Source: Manihot esculenta
Lineage: Eukaryota; Streptophyta; Magnoliopsida; Malpighiales; Euphorbiaceae
Direction of reading: 5' to 3'
Assembly (NCBI RefSeq): GCF_001659605.2
Contig: NC_035169.2
Coordinates: 13,367,529-13,431,528 of the forward strand
DNA length: 64,000 bases
A model generated the notes under the pieces. It was not told the origin of the DNA and did not search any database. It was given only the letters and a program-made list of their open reading frames with translations. Each line of letters starts with the position of its first letter. The first letter of the stretch is position 1. Position numbers and translations under genes: made by a program. This document shows positions 48,756 through 59,841 of this stretch, in pieces.

Positions 48756-49398
48756 TGTAACGACCCGAAAACTGGACTGCTACCGGCGCTAGGATTCAAA
48801 TCGACTTAAGGTCGCCGGAACCTGTAGCAAGCCTAACATACATCCTGTACAACTGATAAAATCCCATACATAATCATACATTTTCATAAAAACTTTAAAC
48901 TTTTCATATACCAAGCTTGACCTGTGCATGCACTAAAATTGTATACATAAAACCCCTTACTGGAGCCCTCATCAAATGCTCCAGTTAGGTCAACATCTCA
49001 TATATCAAACTTGGTTCATCATATATCATCGTTAAAAACATTACATAAAGATCATGTACAACAGGGATTTACAATAAACATTAGGGCCAAGCACAATACT
49101 AATCCTCATTACATTACTGTTTAATACCTTACATTACATTATATGTCATTTCATGTCCACTACTAATCTATTACATAGACTATGCTATAAACTTGCTGAC
49201 TTTTCCATAGCTACCTGTGCTCCTGCAAACCTGGGGGTTAGGGGAAAGGGGTGAGCTACTAAAGCCAGTGAGTAGAACCATAAAACAGTTTATAAACATA
49301 TGCCATCATGAAATGCATCACATCACAAGCAATTCACATCACGGACGGACTTGTCACCAATAAACCCTCTACATAGTCCAATTGTGCCAGGGGCGTAG
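48756..49398 (-). repeat. Tekay-family LTR fragment I
   Basis: In reverse complement this is the 3' end of a Tekay-type LTR: TGTAACGACCCGAAAACTGG at 48756 matches the ends at 41493 and 59842. It is closer to F than to D. It stops at GGGGCGTAG (49398), so the rest of the LTR, including the motif-rich part, is lost. Confidence 0.82.
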
Positions 49399-49404
49399 AA
49401 TGGG

Positions 49405-49654
49405 GAAACCTTCTTTTTACTACTGGCCTCTTTTCCCTCATTCTTTTTACTTGTCTCACCTCCCTTATCCAATTTAGCAGATTGTTGTAATTTCACTTGA
49501 TCTGCATATACATTTTTAAGAGATAATAGTACAAGTATATGTTTTGCGCCAAGGAACGTAAAAGAAAACCTATTACTATACCCATCATGAATGACACGCC
49601 TATCAAATTGCCATGGTCTACCCAACAAAATATGTCCAGCCTGCATGGGTACAA
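49405..49654 (-). pseudogene. CRM protease fragment (copy 7)
   Basis: Minus-strand piece from the end of the protease region into the lysine-rich linker: [20 protein letters not shown] to GKEASSKKKV. The right edge is the insertion point of CRM copy 8 (left flank TACAA). The left edge joins Tekay fragment I through six bases of no clear origin (49399-49404). Confidence 0.82.
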
Positions 49655-50380
49655 TGATGTAAGCATGACCAACAACACCAAAAATGATGAGCTAGCATTG
49701 CCTCAAGGACCAATTACAAGGTTGAGATCTAAGAGGTTGACGGAAGCACTTCAAGGATTCATAAAGGAATATGTTGAAGCTTTGCAAGTTCATTTTGAAG
49801 TTGAAGAACAATCTGGCCATTCCAAATCAATTAGGCCAAATGTGTCCTTATTGACAATTCAAATTTTGTATTTTTAGTGGGAAGTTATTTAGTAGTTGGT
49901 AGTTAACCAGTAGTGGGTAGTTATATGGTAGTGGGTAGTTAAACAATAGTGGGTAATTATCCAGTAGTGGATAGTGGCATAGATCATGGATCCATGCAGA
50001 GTAGTGGGTAGTGGCATAGATCATGGGTCCATGCATAGTAGTGGGAAGTGGCAAAGGTCATGGGTCTTTATTTATGTTATATAAAGCATCTCTTTTTCTA
50101 TATTGTAGGCAGATTATCAATTATTCAATACAATTGCTTTATGCGATTCTTCTTTGACAGCTTAAGAGAGATCTTGGTTCTTGACATTGCATCACGAATA
50201 AGGTTTGATACTAACTTGTATGTTTCTTATTCTTGCTGCTCTTAAAATCAATCCATTATAAGTGTTCTTAATTGCATATTAATTAAGAGTGCTTTAGATT
50301 GGGGAATTATTTTTTAAATTAAGTTCTTTTTACTAGGGTATGTGTCGTTTCAGTCTCTAATAGGCTGGGGTTCCGCATCA
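49655..50380 (+). repeat. CRM-family LTR (5', copy 8)
   Basis: About 726 bp, TGATGTAAGCATGACC to TTCCGCATCA, very close to the 5' LTR of copy 4. The repeat units lie at 49885-50045 and a TATATAAAG box is near 50080. Confidence 0.9.
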
Positions 50381-50827
50381 ATTGGTATCAGAGCTAGGCT
50401 TAGTAATAATTTCTTAACTATCCTTTGCGTCTTTGCATTCAATTTTGTCCATTATTGGCTGAATATATCACTTTGGAAATCTGGTTTGGGATACCTATTA
50501 GAGTCGAATACATTGTTTGGTTGTTGTTCAAATCAAATTTTACCCTAAATTCTTGTTTAGGCGGAATTACTATCTTTAGTGATTTGGTTTATGCTTTCTG
50601 CCCTAATTCATATGCTGCTATTCTAATACTCTTAGAATAGTATTTCCAGTGTTTTACTTCTGTCCATATAAAAAAAAAACAAAAAAAGAAGAAAAAAAAA
50701 AGAAAAAAAAAGAATTTTTGCCACTTTGGATCATTTGTTCAAACTTCATTCTGATTGATATCTACTGATATAAATCATATTTCATATACCTTGAACATAT
50801 TTCTGGGCTTGGAATTCGAAATACATG
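50381..50827 (+). other. CRM leader, first part (copy 8)
   Basis: The primer site TGGTATCAGAGC begins at 50383. The leader matches 36498-36950 of copy 4, including the 71-codon frame (50425-50640) and the A-rich tract (50668-50712). It is interrupted after ATACATG by the CACTA element and resumes at 57624. Confidence 0.85.
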
Positions 50828-51185
50828 CACTACAAAAAAACTGTGAAATTGCGACCAAAATTAGCGACCAAAATTTTTGGTTGCTATATAGCAACCAATC
50901 AGCGACCATTCTGCTACTACATGAATAAAATAATATTTTTATTTAATAAAAAGCTCAACGAACCAAAAATTGGTCGTTATTTGGTCGCTATTTAGCGAGC
51001 AAACATTAAATTGTCGCTAAATTTAGCGGGAATTAGTGGCGTGAAATATTTGCGACCATATTTGCGACGAAATTGCGACTATTTTTTGAGTGAGAATATA
51101 ATGTTCTAATTTGCGACTATATTTAGCGACTAATTAGTTTAGTCGCTAAATAGCGACCAATCAGCGACTAATCAGCGACCATTTT
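50828..51185 (+). repeat. CACTA left terminal and subterminal repeats
   Basis: Terminal CACTACAAAAAAAC followed by many short units such as TTAGCGACCAAAA, GCGACCA and TCGCTAAATT in both orientations. In En/Spm elements such units bind the transposase; here only the repeats are seen. Confidence 0.88.
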
Positions 51186-52010
51186 ATTTTTAAAATTTTA
51201 ATTTAATTTTTAATTAAATTTTATTTTATTTAAAATTTTAAATTAAGATTAAATATACTGTTAAAATATTTTTTTATAATTTAACGTATATTCTTATTTT
51301 TAGTACAATTTATTTTAAAAAATAATTTAAAATATTGTTATTGTAAATTAATACAGTATAATATTTTAATACAATAAAACTATATTATTTATCTTTAAAA
51401 AAATTATACTATTAAAGACAAAATTAATAAACATATAGTATAAAATATTTTAAATAATATAAACTATAAAAATAAAATTTTAATTGAAAGATAAAAAATA
51501 AATCTAAATAAACAAACTGCTATCAAAAGAATCCTTAAATTCCAACCCTAAATCTCTCTCAACTCTCATATGTGTGCTTTCTGAGGTTTGTGAGATCTAA
51601 ATATTATGATTAAAAAGGAACAAAACACGACTAAATCTTTAATTATTTTAACTAAAAAAATTAATTAATTAATTTTAACTTAAAAAATTAATTAATTTAT
51701 TTTAACTTAAAAAATTAAGTAATTAATTTTTAATTGAAAAATTAACTTAAAAAATTAATAACTTAAAAAATTACTTAATTTTTAATTGAAAACTAATACA
51801 TTTCTAAAATAAAAAGTCCTAATAGTTTTTTTAAATATATTTTTTAGTTAAGTTGTAAACTATTTTTTTATTATTATATATCTTTATCGTGTATATGTAT
51901 ATCTAATTAAGTTATTATTATTAATTCTACTCAATTTAAATTATTATTATCTATTATATTAAGTTAATTTTAAAAAATACAATTTTATATTGAAACCCTA
52001 ATTCTAAAAT
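51186..52010. other. AT-rich interior of the CACTA element
   Basis: Strongly AT-rich, with TTAATTAATTTTAACTTAAA-like phrases repeated at 51655-51790. I see no gene, RNA gene or transposase here. Confidence 0.6.
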
Positions 52011-52470
52011 CACATTGTCACATTGCATACCTCACTCACTCTCCTTACTGCCAACAGCCACTTTCCTCACTCACCCTTACTGCCGACAGCCCTTTCCCTC
52101 ACTCATTGTGCCGATCGACCGACAATTCTTCCCTTACTCACTTCCTATTGACCGACATCCCTCTCCCTTACTCTAACTCACTTGTGCTCTCTCTCCCCCT
52201 TCTCCTCTCCTCCCTGCTCTCTCTCTCTCGCTCGCTCTCTCTCGCTCGGTCTCGCTCTCTCTCGCTCGCTCTCGCTCGCTTTCTCTCGCTCGGTCTCTCT
52301 CGCTCGGTCTCTCTCGCTCGCTCTAGCTCGGTCTCTCTCGCTCGCTCTAGCTCGGTCTCTCTCGCTCTAGCTCGGTCTCTCTCGCTCTCGCTCGGTCTCT
52401 CTCGGTCTCTCTCGCTCGCTCCTTCGCTTTCTCTCTGAGATTTCTATTGCTTCTCTCTCCTTAACTCTGT
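52011..52470 (+). repeat. CT-rich tract, leader-like
   Basis: CTCACTCACT-type sequence at 52030-52200 followed by a CTCTCTCGCTCG microsatellite (52210-52440). It ends with ...TTAACTCTGTAAGTG, a good splice-donor context at 52467-52473. CT-rich tracts ending in a donor are common in plant 5' untranslated exons, so this may be captured promoter-proximal sequence. The apparent frame SLARSLSLA across it is only the microsatellite. Confidence 0.55.
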
Positions 52471-52947
52471 AAGTGAATCCTTGGTTTGTAAATTTGAATA
52501 TTTACTTTATCACTTTTATTCCTTTGATTTTTTTTTCTATTTCTTAAATTTAGAAGTTATATTTGATTTTTTTTTATATAAATGTTTTGAAAGATTGTGA
52601 TTCCAAGAATTATGTGAAATTAGGATTTTTGAGAAGTTAATGACTGCATTGTAATGGGTGATGAGGTTGTTTCTAACATGTAGCTTTAGGATTATGATTT
52701 CTGCAGAAACAGCTCTTACATTTGCAATATAAGCCACTATCAGTATGTACATATATAGAGCTGTTGTAAATGTGTCTTCGGAATTTCAAACTTTGCCGAA
52801 CTTTCTAATACATCTGGCTTCATGATTACTCTTATGCTATGTTTTAGAAAACATAGGAAGGAAAATTGCCGAACTTTTCTTAATACTTACTCTTTTTTTT
52901 TATGATTTGAAACAGAAATTTTAATGAAAAATGTGTGAATTGAACAG
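52471..52947 (+). other. Presumed intron or spacer before the captured exons
   Basis: AT-rich, with no frame of note. It ends in an acceptor AACAG at 52943-52947 directly before the first recognisable carboxypeptidase exon, so it behaves like an intron from the donor near 52471. Confidence 0.45.
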
Positions 52948-53474
52948 AAGCACACATGTTTTGGTGGCTATATAGAAGTCCTTACAGAGTTGAAATTAGC
53001 TCCAAGCCATGGCCAATCATTCTTTGGTTGCAGGGTGGACCAGTAAGTATAAATATTTAGCAATTTTATTAATTGTTCTTGCTTAAATGTGTTGAGTTTT
53101 TATTTGTTTTTGTTGGTGAATTTAAAAAGGGAGCATCAGGTGTTGGTTTAGGGAATTTTGAAGAGATTGGGCCACTGGATGTTAATCTAAAGCCAAGAAA
53201 TTCAACATGGCTAAGAATGGCTGATCTCCTGTTTGTGGTAATTACTCTTCCAATTTTTTAACTGATTCTTATGAAGCTGATCTTATCATAATTTTGCATT
53301 CTATTTTAATTATTATTTTCTTGGAAATAGGATAATCCAGTTGGTACAGGATTCAGTTTTGTGGACGAATCAAATTTATTTGTGAAAACTGATGAAGAGG
53401 CAGCAACTGATTTAACCACATTGTTGAAGGAAATTTTTAACAGAAATGAGAGCCTGCTCAAGGATGTTCCTCTT
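52948..53474 (+). pseudogene. Serine carboxypeptidase-like fragment (SCPL51-like), captured
   Basis: Three exons with normal GT-AG borders: 52948-53042 (AHMFWWLYRSPYRVE to WLQGGP), 53130-53237 (GASGVGLGNFEEIGPLD to LLFV) and from 53331 (DNPVGTGFSFVDESNLFV to NRNESLL). The WLQGGPGASG oxyanion-hole region and DNPVGTGFS are hallmarks of the S10 carboxypeptidase family; the wording recalls plant SCPL51. The fragment ends before the catalytic Ser (ESYGG), Asp and His, so it cannot encode an active enzyme. The intact enzyme would be a secreted or vacuolar hydrolase. The introns show capture at DNA level. It joins a branching enzyme exon at 53475. Confidence 0.85.
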
Positions 53475-53490
53475 TGCTCAAGGATGTTCC
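53455..53490 (+). repeat. 16-bp direct repeat at the gene-gene junction
   Basis: TGCTCAAGGATGTTCC occurs at 53455-53470 and 53475-53490, separated by TCTT. The second copy reads LKDVP in frame with the branching enzyme exon NDEWSMSK. The first follows the carboxypeptidase sequence. Confidence 0.85.
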
Positions 53491-56400
53491 GAATGACGAG
53501 TGGAGCATGAGCAAGGTTTTATTATTGATTATAACCAAACCTTTCATCATTAGATTTTTGTTTTTTAATTATTAATAATGATCCATCAACAAATATTTTA
53601 TTTGCTCATAAAAAGGAAACTTTTTCTATTCATTATTCCTATGTTTACCATGTGTACTTTCATGCTGCAGATTGTCAGTACATTAATGGGAAACAAACAA
53701 TATGCAGAAAAGATGCTTTTATATCCTGAAAATCACAACCAAGTAATTGTCCACTTGAATCTTTTTACAATAGAAAAAAAAACAGTTTGTAGTAGCATAG
53801 AAAAAATTTCGTTTGAGATTTTATTGTTACATATTTACTTGATAACTGCATCCTTCCAACGCATTTTGTATGCCAGTCTATATCTGGAGGGCAGTCATTT
53901 GCAGAGATAATGTTTAGTGAATATGAGAACCATTCTCCTGAATCTCCTGCCTCTAAAGAATCATTGTTTAAGGGATGTGCCCTATACAAAGTAAGCATCA
54001 TTCACTCTCATATCTTTGCCTGTGCCTCATGCTTTTGATGCATTTCTGAAAATTAAGCTGTTTTTTTTTATTTCCCTGGCACTGAAATGTAGAAAAACCT
54101 ATTTTTGGATGTCAAAATAATAGTGTCTTTCCTGAATCAAATTCCACTTTCCTTTTGAAATCTTCATAGAGCACATTTTCTTTTTTGTTTCTCTCTATCA
54201 AGTATATGCAAGTTTTTAAGTTAGACTGCATGAAGAATCATTAGCACATTTTTTAAGAAAAAGAAGTCTCCATTGATTATTTGCATTATAGTTTCTAAAT
54301 TAGTTTCTTGTTAAGCCAGATGATCAGAATGATCACTTTTACGATTGGTGGTGGTGCTTACCTCAATTTCATGGGCAATGAATTTGGGCATCCGAAAGTA
54401 AGTTTCTTTTTCTTTTTCAATAGTTTCCTTTTTAAATATTTTCTATGGCTAAGAATAAGGTTGTATTGCTTTCACATCCTTTATTTATTTATTTATTTTA
54501 ATTTATTGTGGCTAATAATCTTCTTATGTTAGAGGGTAGAGTTCCCGATGCCTAGCAACAACTTCTCATATTCACTTGCTAACCGTTGTTGGGATCTGTT
54601 GGAAAATGAAGATGTGCATCGCAATTTGTTCTCTTTTGATAAGGTTAATTTTTAAGCACTTAATGTTACATTCTTATTGTCAATGCATTTACATGCAGTG
54701 GATCTAATATTCTAATCCTTTTGGAAGTGATTCGGAAAACTGTTGTAGTTTTAGAATGCTGGAAGTGTATATAGTGTTTTATGCAATTTGATTATAGAAT
54801 TAATTTTGCCTGCAATTAATGCTGCTGTGTATTCACAATCAAGTATCAACGCCGAACTGCTGTATGCTTGCATTTGGAAGGTCATATTTCCTTGTTATTT
54901 TGCACTATGCGTGTTTTTTATCTTGATCTTGATAGTAAACAAGATCTTTCTTGAATTTATGTAATCATGTTGGCTATTGAACAACAATACTTAGATTGCT
55001 TTGGCAGAAAACTAACTTCTTCTAATATTCCAGGATCTGATGAAGTTGGATGAAAATCAAAGGGTGCTTTCAAGGGGTTTGCCAAGCATTCACCACGTGA
55101 ATGATACTTCCATGGTATTGCAATACATCCTTAACATAATTACTTTGAAAGACAGATGCTAGTCGCTCTAAAAAAAAAACTTGGCCTTTTCATGTAGGTG
55201 TTATTTTTCCAAACTGAGCAAGTAATGTTTGACCAATACTAATCTGGGTAGGTAGTTACTTAGAAGTTCTGTTTGATTGCTATAGGCATTCTTCTACATT
55301 AGTTTTTCATGGATGGTAATGTCATCAACAAAGATACTTTTTGCTATTCAGGTAATATCTTACATAAGAGGTCCTCTTCTCTTTGTATTCAACTTTCATC
55401 CAACCAATGCATATGAAAGATACAGTGTGGGTGTAGAAGAAGCAGGAGAGTATCAAGTAAGTTCTAGTTTGATTCCGTGTCCTCTACTGTATTTAATGGC
55501 AAGAATTTGGTGCCCATTTGGCAGCAAGTTTCACAAAAGCTGAGACATCATGTTCAAGCTTATGTAATTTATACTGGTCGTGCCATATACATGCAATTCT
55601 CTTTGCATTTCAATTCAATTTGGAGATTACTGATCCTCAAAGAGGCTTATCATCCTATCTCACACGCATCCTATAGTTAAATTTGAGTGTTATTTGTAAT
55701 GGCACAGATCGTACTAAATACAGACGAGAAGAAGTATGGAGGCCACGGGCTTATAAAGGTTGACCAGTATCTTCAAAGAACCATCAACAAAAGGCAGTAT
55801 CTTTCCCCATATAGAAACTTGTTCTCTACATTATATATTTGCTGATTTTCTTTATAGTTATCTGGATCTCACCTATCTGTACTGACAGAGTTGATGGCCT
55901 CAGAAACTCTTTGGAAGTGTTCCTGCCTTGTAGGACTGCCCAGGTCAGTAATTATTTAAATTTTGCATTTTTCAAGCTGTTTACATCTCGAGAGCAGTAG
56001 TGCTTTCTCATCATGGAATGCTGTTGTCTGGACCCTATGTTTTATTTGAAGCCAATGTTGTTGCTTGTTGCAACCTGAGACCATCTAGGATCAGAACCAA
56101 ACTTCTCTGCTATCGTCCATGTGTTTGTCTTGTAAAAGAGGCAACATTTTGCTTGCACCTGTCCCTATACAGTCCACTCATGTGCAAATACAGCATACAT
56201 ACACGTTGCTTGCAAGTTAAACACTTAAACACTTAAAACACGTAGTAGTATTATTAATTTTTCATTATCTTTTTTTATATTCAAATATATTTTAATATTT
56301 TGGGTAGAATCTTATGCCATTTGCAATCATGGGTGGCATGTAACAAGTTTCAGGACTTCTCAGTTGATGTGATATGGTTTGTGCCCTTATGCTGCTATAT

Positions 56401-56523
56401 TAGAATCGTAGTAGCATATAGTAGAAACTGGTATACCCAAGTGGAGGTGTTGAAAATGTTAGCTGATATTATATTTTATTTATTTGTGACAGGTGATTTG
56501 CATCTGAAGAATGTATACTATTC
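53475..56523 (+). pseudogene. 1,4-alpha-glucan branching enzyme fragment (SBE3/BE1-like), captured
   Basis: Exons in order: 53475-53515 (NDEWSMSK), 53671-53742 (IVSTLMGNKQYAEKM), 53877-53990 (SISGGQSFAEIMFSEYENHS), 54320-54397 ([20 protein letters not shown] and EFGHPK), 54533-54643 (RVEFPMPSNNFSYSLANRCW), 55034-55114, 55352-55456 (RGPLLFVFNFHP), 55708-55793, 55889-55943, and perhaps a last short exon from 56493. This is the second half of the GH13 barrel and the C-terminal beta domain of a plastid starch-branching-type enzyme. The usual SHDQ region reads NHNQ, as I remember for the BE1/SBE3 type. The N-terminus and first catalytic residues are absent. Borders are GT-AG except 55794, which reads GC. 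Confidence 0.85.
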
Positions 56524-57050
56524 ATAAATGAAAGATGCTGGTTTCTTTGATGCTGATTGGGAGTGATGCAGTGATATTCTGGCCGGATGACTCTGTATAT
56601 TAAAGTAACTTCCAGATGGCAAAAATTTTTGTACTTGAAGAGATGCTTATCCGTTGCTTGCTGGACTCGTTCTTTTACAATAGATGTAGTGTGCCTCTGG
56701 CACTTGGAACGCTTTGTTGTGTACCAATTAGGAACTGGTTAGACCGCATTAAAAAATATAACTGTGTATAATACAGAATAAGGGAAGCATAAAGGTATAT
56801 TTTATGATATGTATTTGATACTATTTGAATCCATTATGTATTTTGAGATATTTTAAGTTTCTTAGTGTTGAACTATAATAATGTTTTGAACTATTAGATT
56901 GCAGAATTATGAAATGAAGTTGATGTGTATATATTGTCTTTGATGTTTTATGTATTGGAATGTGTGTGTGTACATATTGATATTATAGCAGGTTTATGAA
57001 TTTATTGGAAAAATGATATGAATCAGATTTAAATGCATTTATTAGTGACT
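55944..57050 (+). other. Captured 3' sequence, no clear gene
   Basis: Last intron and probable 3' untranslated part of the branching enzyme gene. An acceptor at 56491-56492 leads to a short stretch that stops at TGA (56505-56507), giving AQVICI; whether this is the native end is unclear. The rest up to 57050 is AT-rich with no frame of note. Confidence 0.45.
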
Positions 57051-57623
57051 AATCAGTCACAAAAGCAAATTAAATAACAAATATTTTTTTTATTTTACTA
57101 TTAATTTGCAACGAAATAGCGATTAAATATTCTTCCCTGAGGCGATCAAATAACAACGAAATAGCGATCAAATTAGCGACCAAAATAGCGACCAAAATAG
57201 CGACCATTTCGCGATCAAAATTTAACGACCAATTTACTTCCACATAGCGATTAAATGCTCTCCCCTGAGGCGATTAAATGCTCTCCCCTGAGGTGATTAA
57301 ATAACAACGAAATAGCGACCAAATTAGCGACCAAAACAGCGACCATTTAGCAACCAAAATTGAACGACCACTTTACTTCCATACAGCTACTAATATTTTT
57401 AATACCTAATTTGCCATGACACCAAATTAGCGACCAAAAAATGGTCGCTGATTAGTCGCTATTTTAGCGACCAATTTCCAGATTGTCGCAAAAAATTTAG
57501 CGACTGGCCAAACACCGACCATTTCATTTTGGTCGCTAAATGGTCGCTATTTCATAATAGCGACCAAATTCTGCCTTTTAGCGACCAAAATTTTGGTCGC
57601 TAAATCACTGTTTTTTTGTAGTG
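57051..57623 (-). repeat. CACTA right subterminal and terminal repeats
   Basis: Dense GCGACCAAA, TAGCGATTAAA and TTTTGGTCGCTA units from 57110, including a repeated AATGCTCTCCCCTGAGG phrase at 57240-57295. It ends with TCACTGTTTTTTTGTAGTG, matching the left end inverted. Confidence 0.88.
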
Positions 57624-57626
57624 ATG

Positions 57627-58144
57627 TTTGGGGTAGGTTTAGGGCAAATTTGGGTAGTATTTTCATAAAACAGTTGTACTTAATACTTGCTGTTTTAAGT
57701 GTCTATTTTATTTGCTTGCTTTGAATTATTTTTGTTGAGTCAATATTAATATCAGTTAACCTAGGATTGCATGCTTAGGGAAAACTTCGTGTTAAGCACA
57801 TCCGTCTTGTCAATTTTTATTTCTTAGTTTGTCAATTTGGTGTCTTTCTATCTGTTGGTTCCTTACATTTAGTTTGACAAATTGCACATTGTTGAACATT
57901 TAATTACACTTAGTACATGAAATTTAACTTTTGTGTGCTAAATCAATCCATTTGTTCATTTTGGTTAGTTTCATCTAGTGTTGTTTCCTATCTTTTCTTC
58001 TTAGGTCTTTCCTTGCTTTCCTTATTATTTGAATTATACAAGCTTGGCTTATTGAGTCTTTATTATGAAGTGCACTTTTGAGATACCAAGTGAGTGCTTG
58101 AAAATTAAACACGTGAGTTGAGAGAATTATGAATTTTTTCTATA
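57627..58144 (+). other. CRM leader, second part (copy 8)
   Basis: Resumes exactly where 50827 left off (TTTGGGGTAGGTTTAGGGC) and matches 36943-37460 of copy 4 up to the gag start. No separate gene is seen. Confidence 0.85.
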
Positions 58145-59841
58145 ATGTCTAGGCATAATACTGGTGATACTTCTGACCCTACATTTGATCTTAAATATAT
58201 ATATAAAGCTTTCATGGATAGCTTTTAGAAGCTAAATTCGAGAATGGATAACCTTGAGGACAACCTTAGATCTTCAAAGGGCAAGTCCATTCAGAGGGAT
58301 GATGATACACACGATCCATCCTATGAAGAGGAAAATGAGGCACAATCAGCCCCTTTCCGAGCCAGAAGGTTCAATGATCATGTACCATATGTAGATAACA
58401 GTATGAACTCCATAAAGATGAAGATTCCAAGCTTCAATGGTAAGGCTAATATTGATGCCTATTTAGAGTGGGAGCGTAAAGTGGAGATGGTTTTTAACTG
58501 TCAAAACTATTCCGACGATAAAAAGGTAAAACTTGCTGCCCTTGAATTTTCAGATTATGCACTAATATGGTGGGATGAGCTTGTGAAATCTAAGAGAATG
58601 AATGGAGAGTTACCCATTGCTAATTGGGACGAGATGAAGCGAATCATGAGGAAGAAATATGTGCCTACTTATTACCATAGAGATCTCCATCATCAGTTGC
58701 AAAGATTAACTCAGGGATCAAAGTCTGTTGATGAGTATCATAAGGAGATGGAGTTGCTCCTGATCAAAGCAAACATAGTGGAGGAGGAAGACCAGACTAT
58801 GGCTCGTTTCTTTGGTGGTCTTAACAAGGAGATTGCTGATGTGGTTGATTCACAACTATATGTTGATTTGGAATACTTGGTGAACATTGCAATTAAGGTG
58901 GAAAGACAAAGAGGCCGAAATAGATGGGGGAGCAACAGGGCTGCTCAAAACTCCAACAGCAAATGGGGTTCCAAATGGAACACCAAGCCTGATCCTAAAA
59001 GGTTTGATAAGTCTTCAACTCAAAAAGGCATGTTACCTTCCAAGGAAACATCCAACTCTCATGGTAAAAATGAATCAGCCCCTAAATCAAATAAAACTAG
59101 AGATATTCAGTGCTTTAAATGTAAAGTGCGTGGGCATTATACTAATGAGTGTGTTAATAAACGTGCCATGATAGTGAGGGGAGATGAGATAGTCTCCGAA
59201 ACTGATTCTGATTCTGATGAAATACCACCTTTAGAAGATTGTTATAATATAGAGATAGAAGAGTATCCTGTTCAGGGAAAGTCCTTAGTAATATTGCGTA
59301 CTTTAAATGTTTGTATTAAAGAATAAGGACTTGAACAGCGTGAAAACATCTTTCACACTCGTTGTTTGGTAGGTGGTAAAGTCTGTAGCATGATAATAGA
59401 TTCGGGTAGTTAAGTTAATTGTGCTAGTACTATTTTAGTTGATAAATTAGGACTAGAAACTATTAAACACCCTAATCCTTACAGACTTCAGTGGTTGAAT
59501 GATAGTGGCGAAGCAAAGGTAACCAAGCAATGTAAAGTTTCATTTTCTGTTGGCAAGTATGTGGATGAGGTTACTTGTGATATTGTACCCATGCAGGCTG
59601 GACATATTTTGTTGGGTAGACCATGGCAATTTGATAGGCGTGTCATTCATGATGGGTATAGTAATAGGTTTTCTTTTACGTTCCTCAGTGTAAAACATAT
59701 ACTTGTACCATTATCTCCTAAAGATGTATATGCAGATCAAGTGAAATTACAACAATCTGCTAAATTGGGTAAGGGAGGTGAGACAAGTAAAAAGAATGAG
59801 GGAAAAGAGACCAGTAGTAAAAAGAAAGTTTCGAATGGCCC
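58145..59841 (+). pseudogene. CRM gag-protease (copy 8, three stops)
   Basis: The start MSRHNTGDTSD is at 58145. TAG at 58226-58228 replaces CAG (Gln). An open frame resumes at 58244 for 360 codons, with WWDELVKSKRMN, KVERQRGRNRWG and the knuckle CFKCKVRGHYTNEC near 59110-59151. TAA at 59324-59326 replaces a Glu codon and TAA near 59409 replaces CAA (Gln) just after the protease DSG. The protease tail [19 protein letters not shown] and the lysine-rich linker follow. It is cut at 59841 by the Tekay solo LTR. Confidence 0.9.

Larger units (their letters stand above)
50828..57623 (+). mobile_element. CACTA (En/Spm-type) DNA transposon carrying two host gene fragments
   Basis: The ends are CACTACAAAAAAAC at 50828 and its reverse complement at 57610-57623. 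The host leader shows the three-base duplication ATG on both sides (50825-50827 and 57624-57626) compared with the unbroken leader near 36942. Both subterminal zones are crowded with TAGCGACCAAA-like units. Inside I see no transposase frame. The cargo is an AT-rich zone, a CT-rich tract, and fragments of a serine carboxypeptidase-like gene and a branching enzyme gene with introns. This fits a non-autonomous gene-capturing CACTA element. Confidence 0.93.

Noticed and set aside
52106..52438. 110-codon frame reading SLARSLSLA repeats
   Set aside because: It is only the translation of the CTCTCGCTCG microsatellite in two overlapping frames. There is no domain, no conserved start and no support as a gene.
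53475..56523. A functional host branching enzyme gene
   Set aside because: The N-terminal half is missing, the 5' edge joins another gene's exon, and the whole block lies between CACTA ends inside a retrotransposon leader.
53073..56527. Several 60 to 110-codon frames in the CACTA cargo taken as separate genes
   Set aside because: Each overlaps an exon and its adjacent intron of the captured carboxypeptidase or branching enzyme. Splice borders explain the coding parts better.
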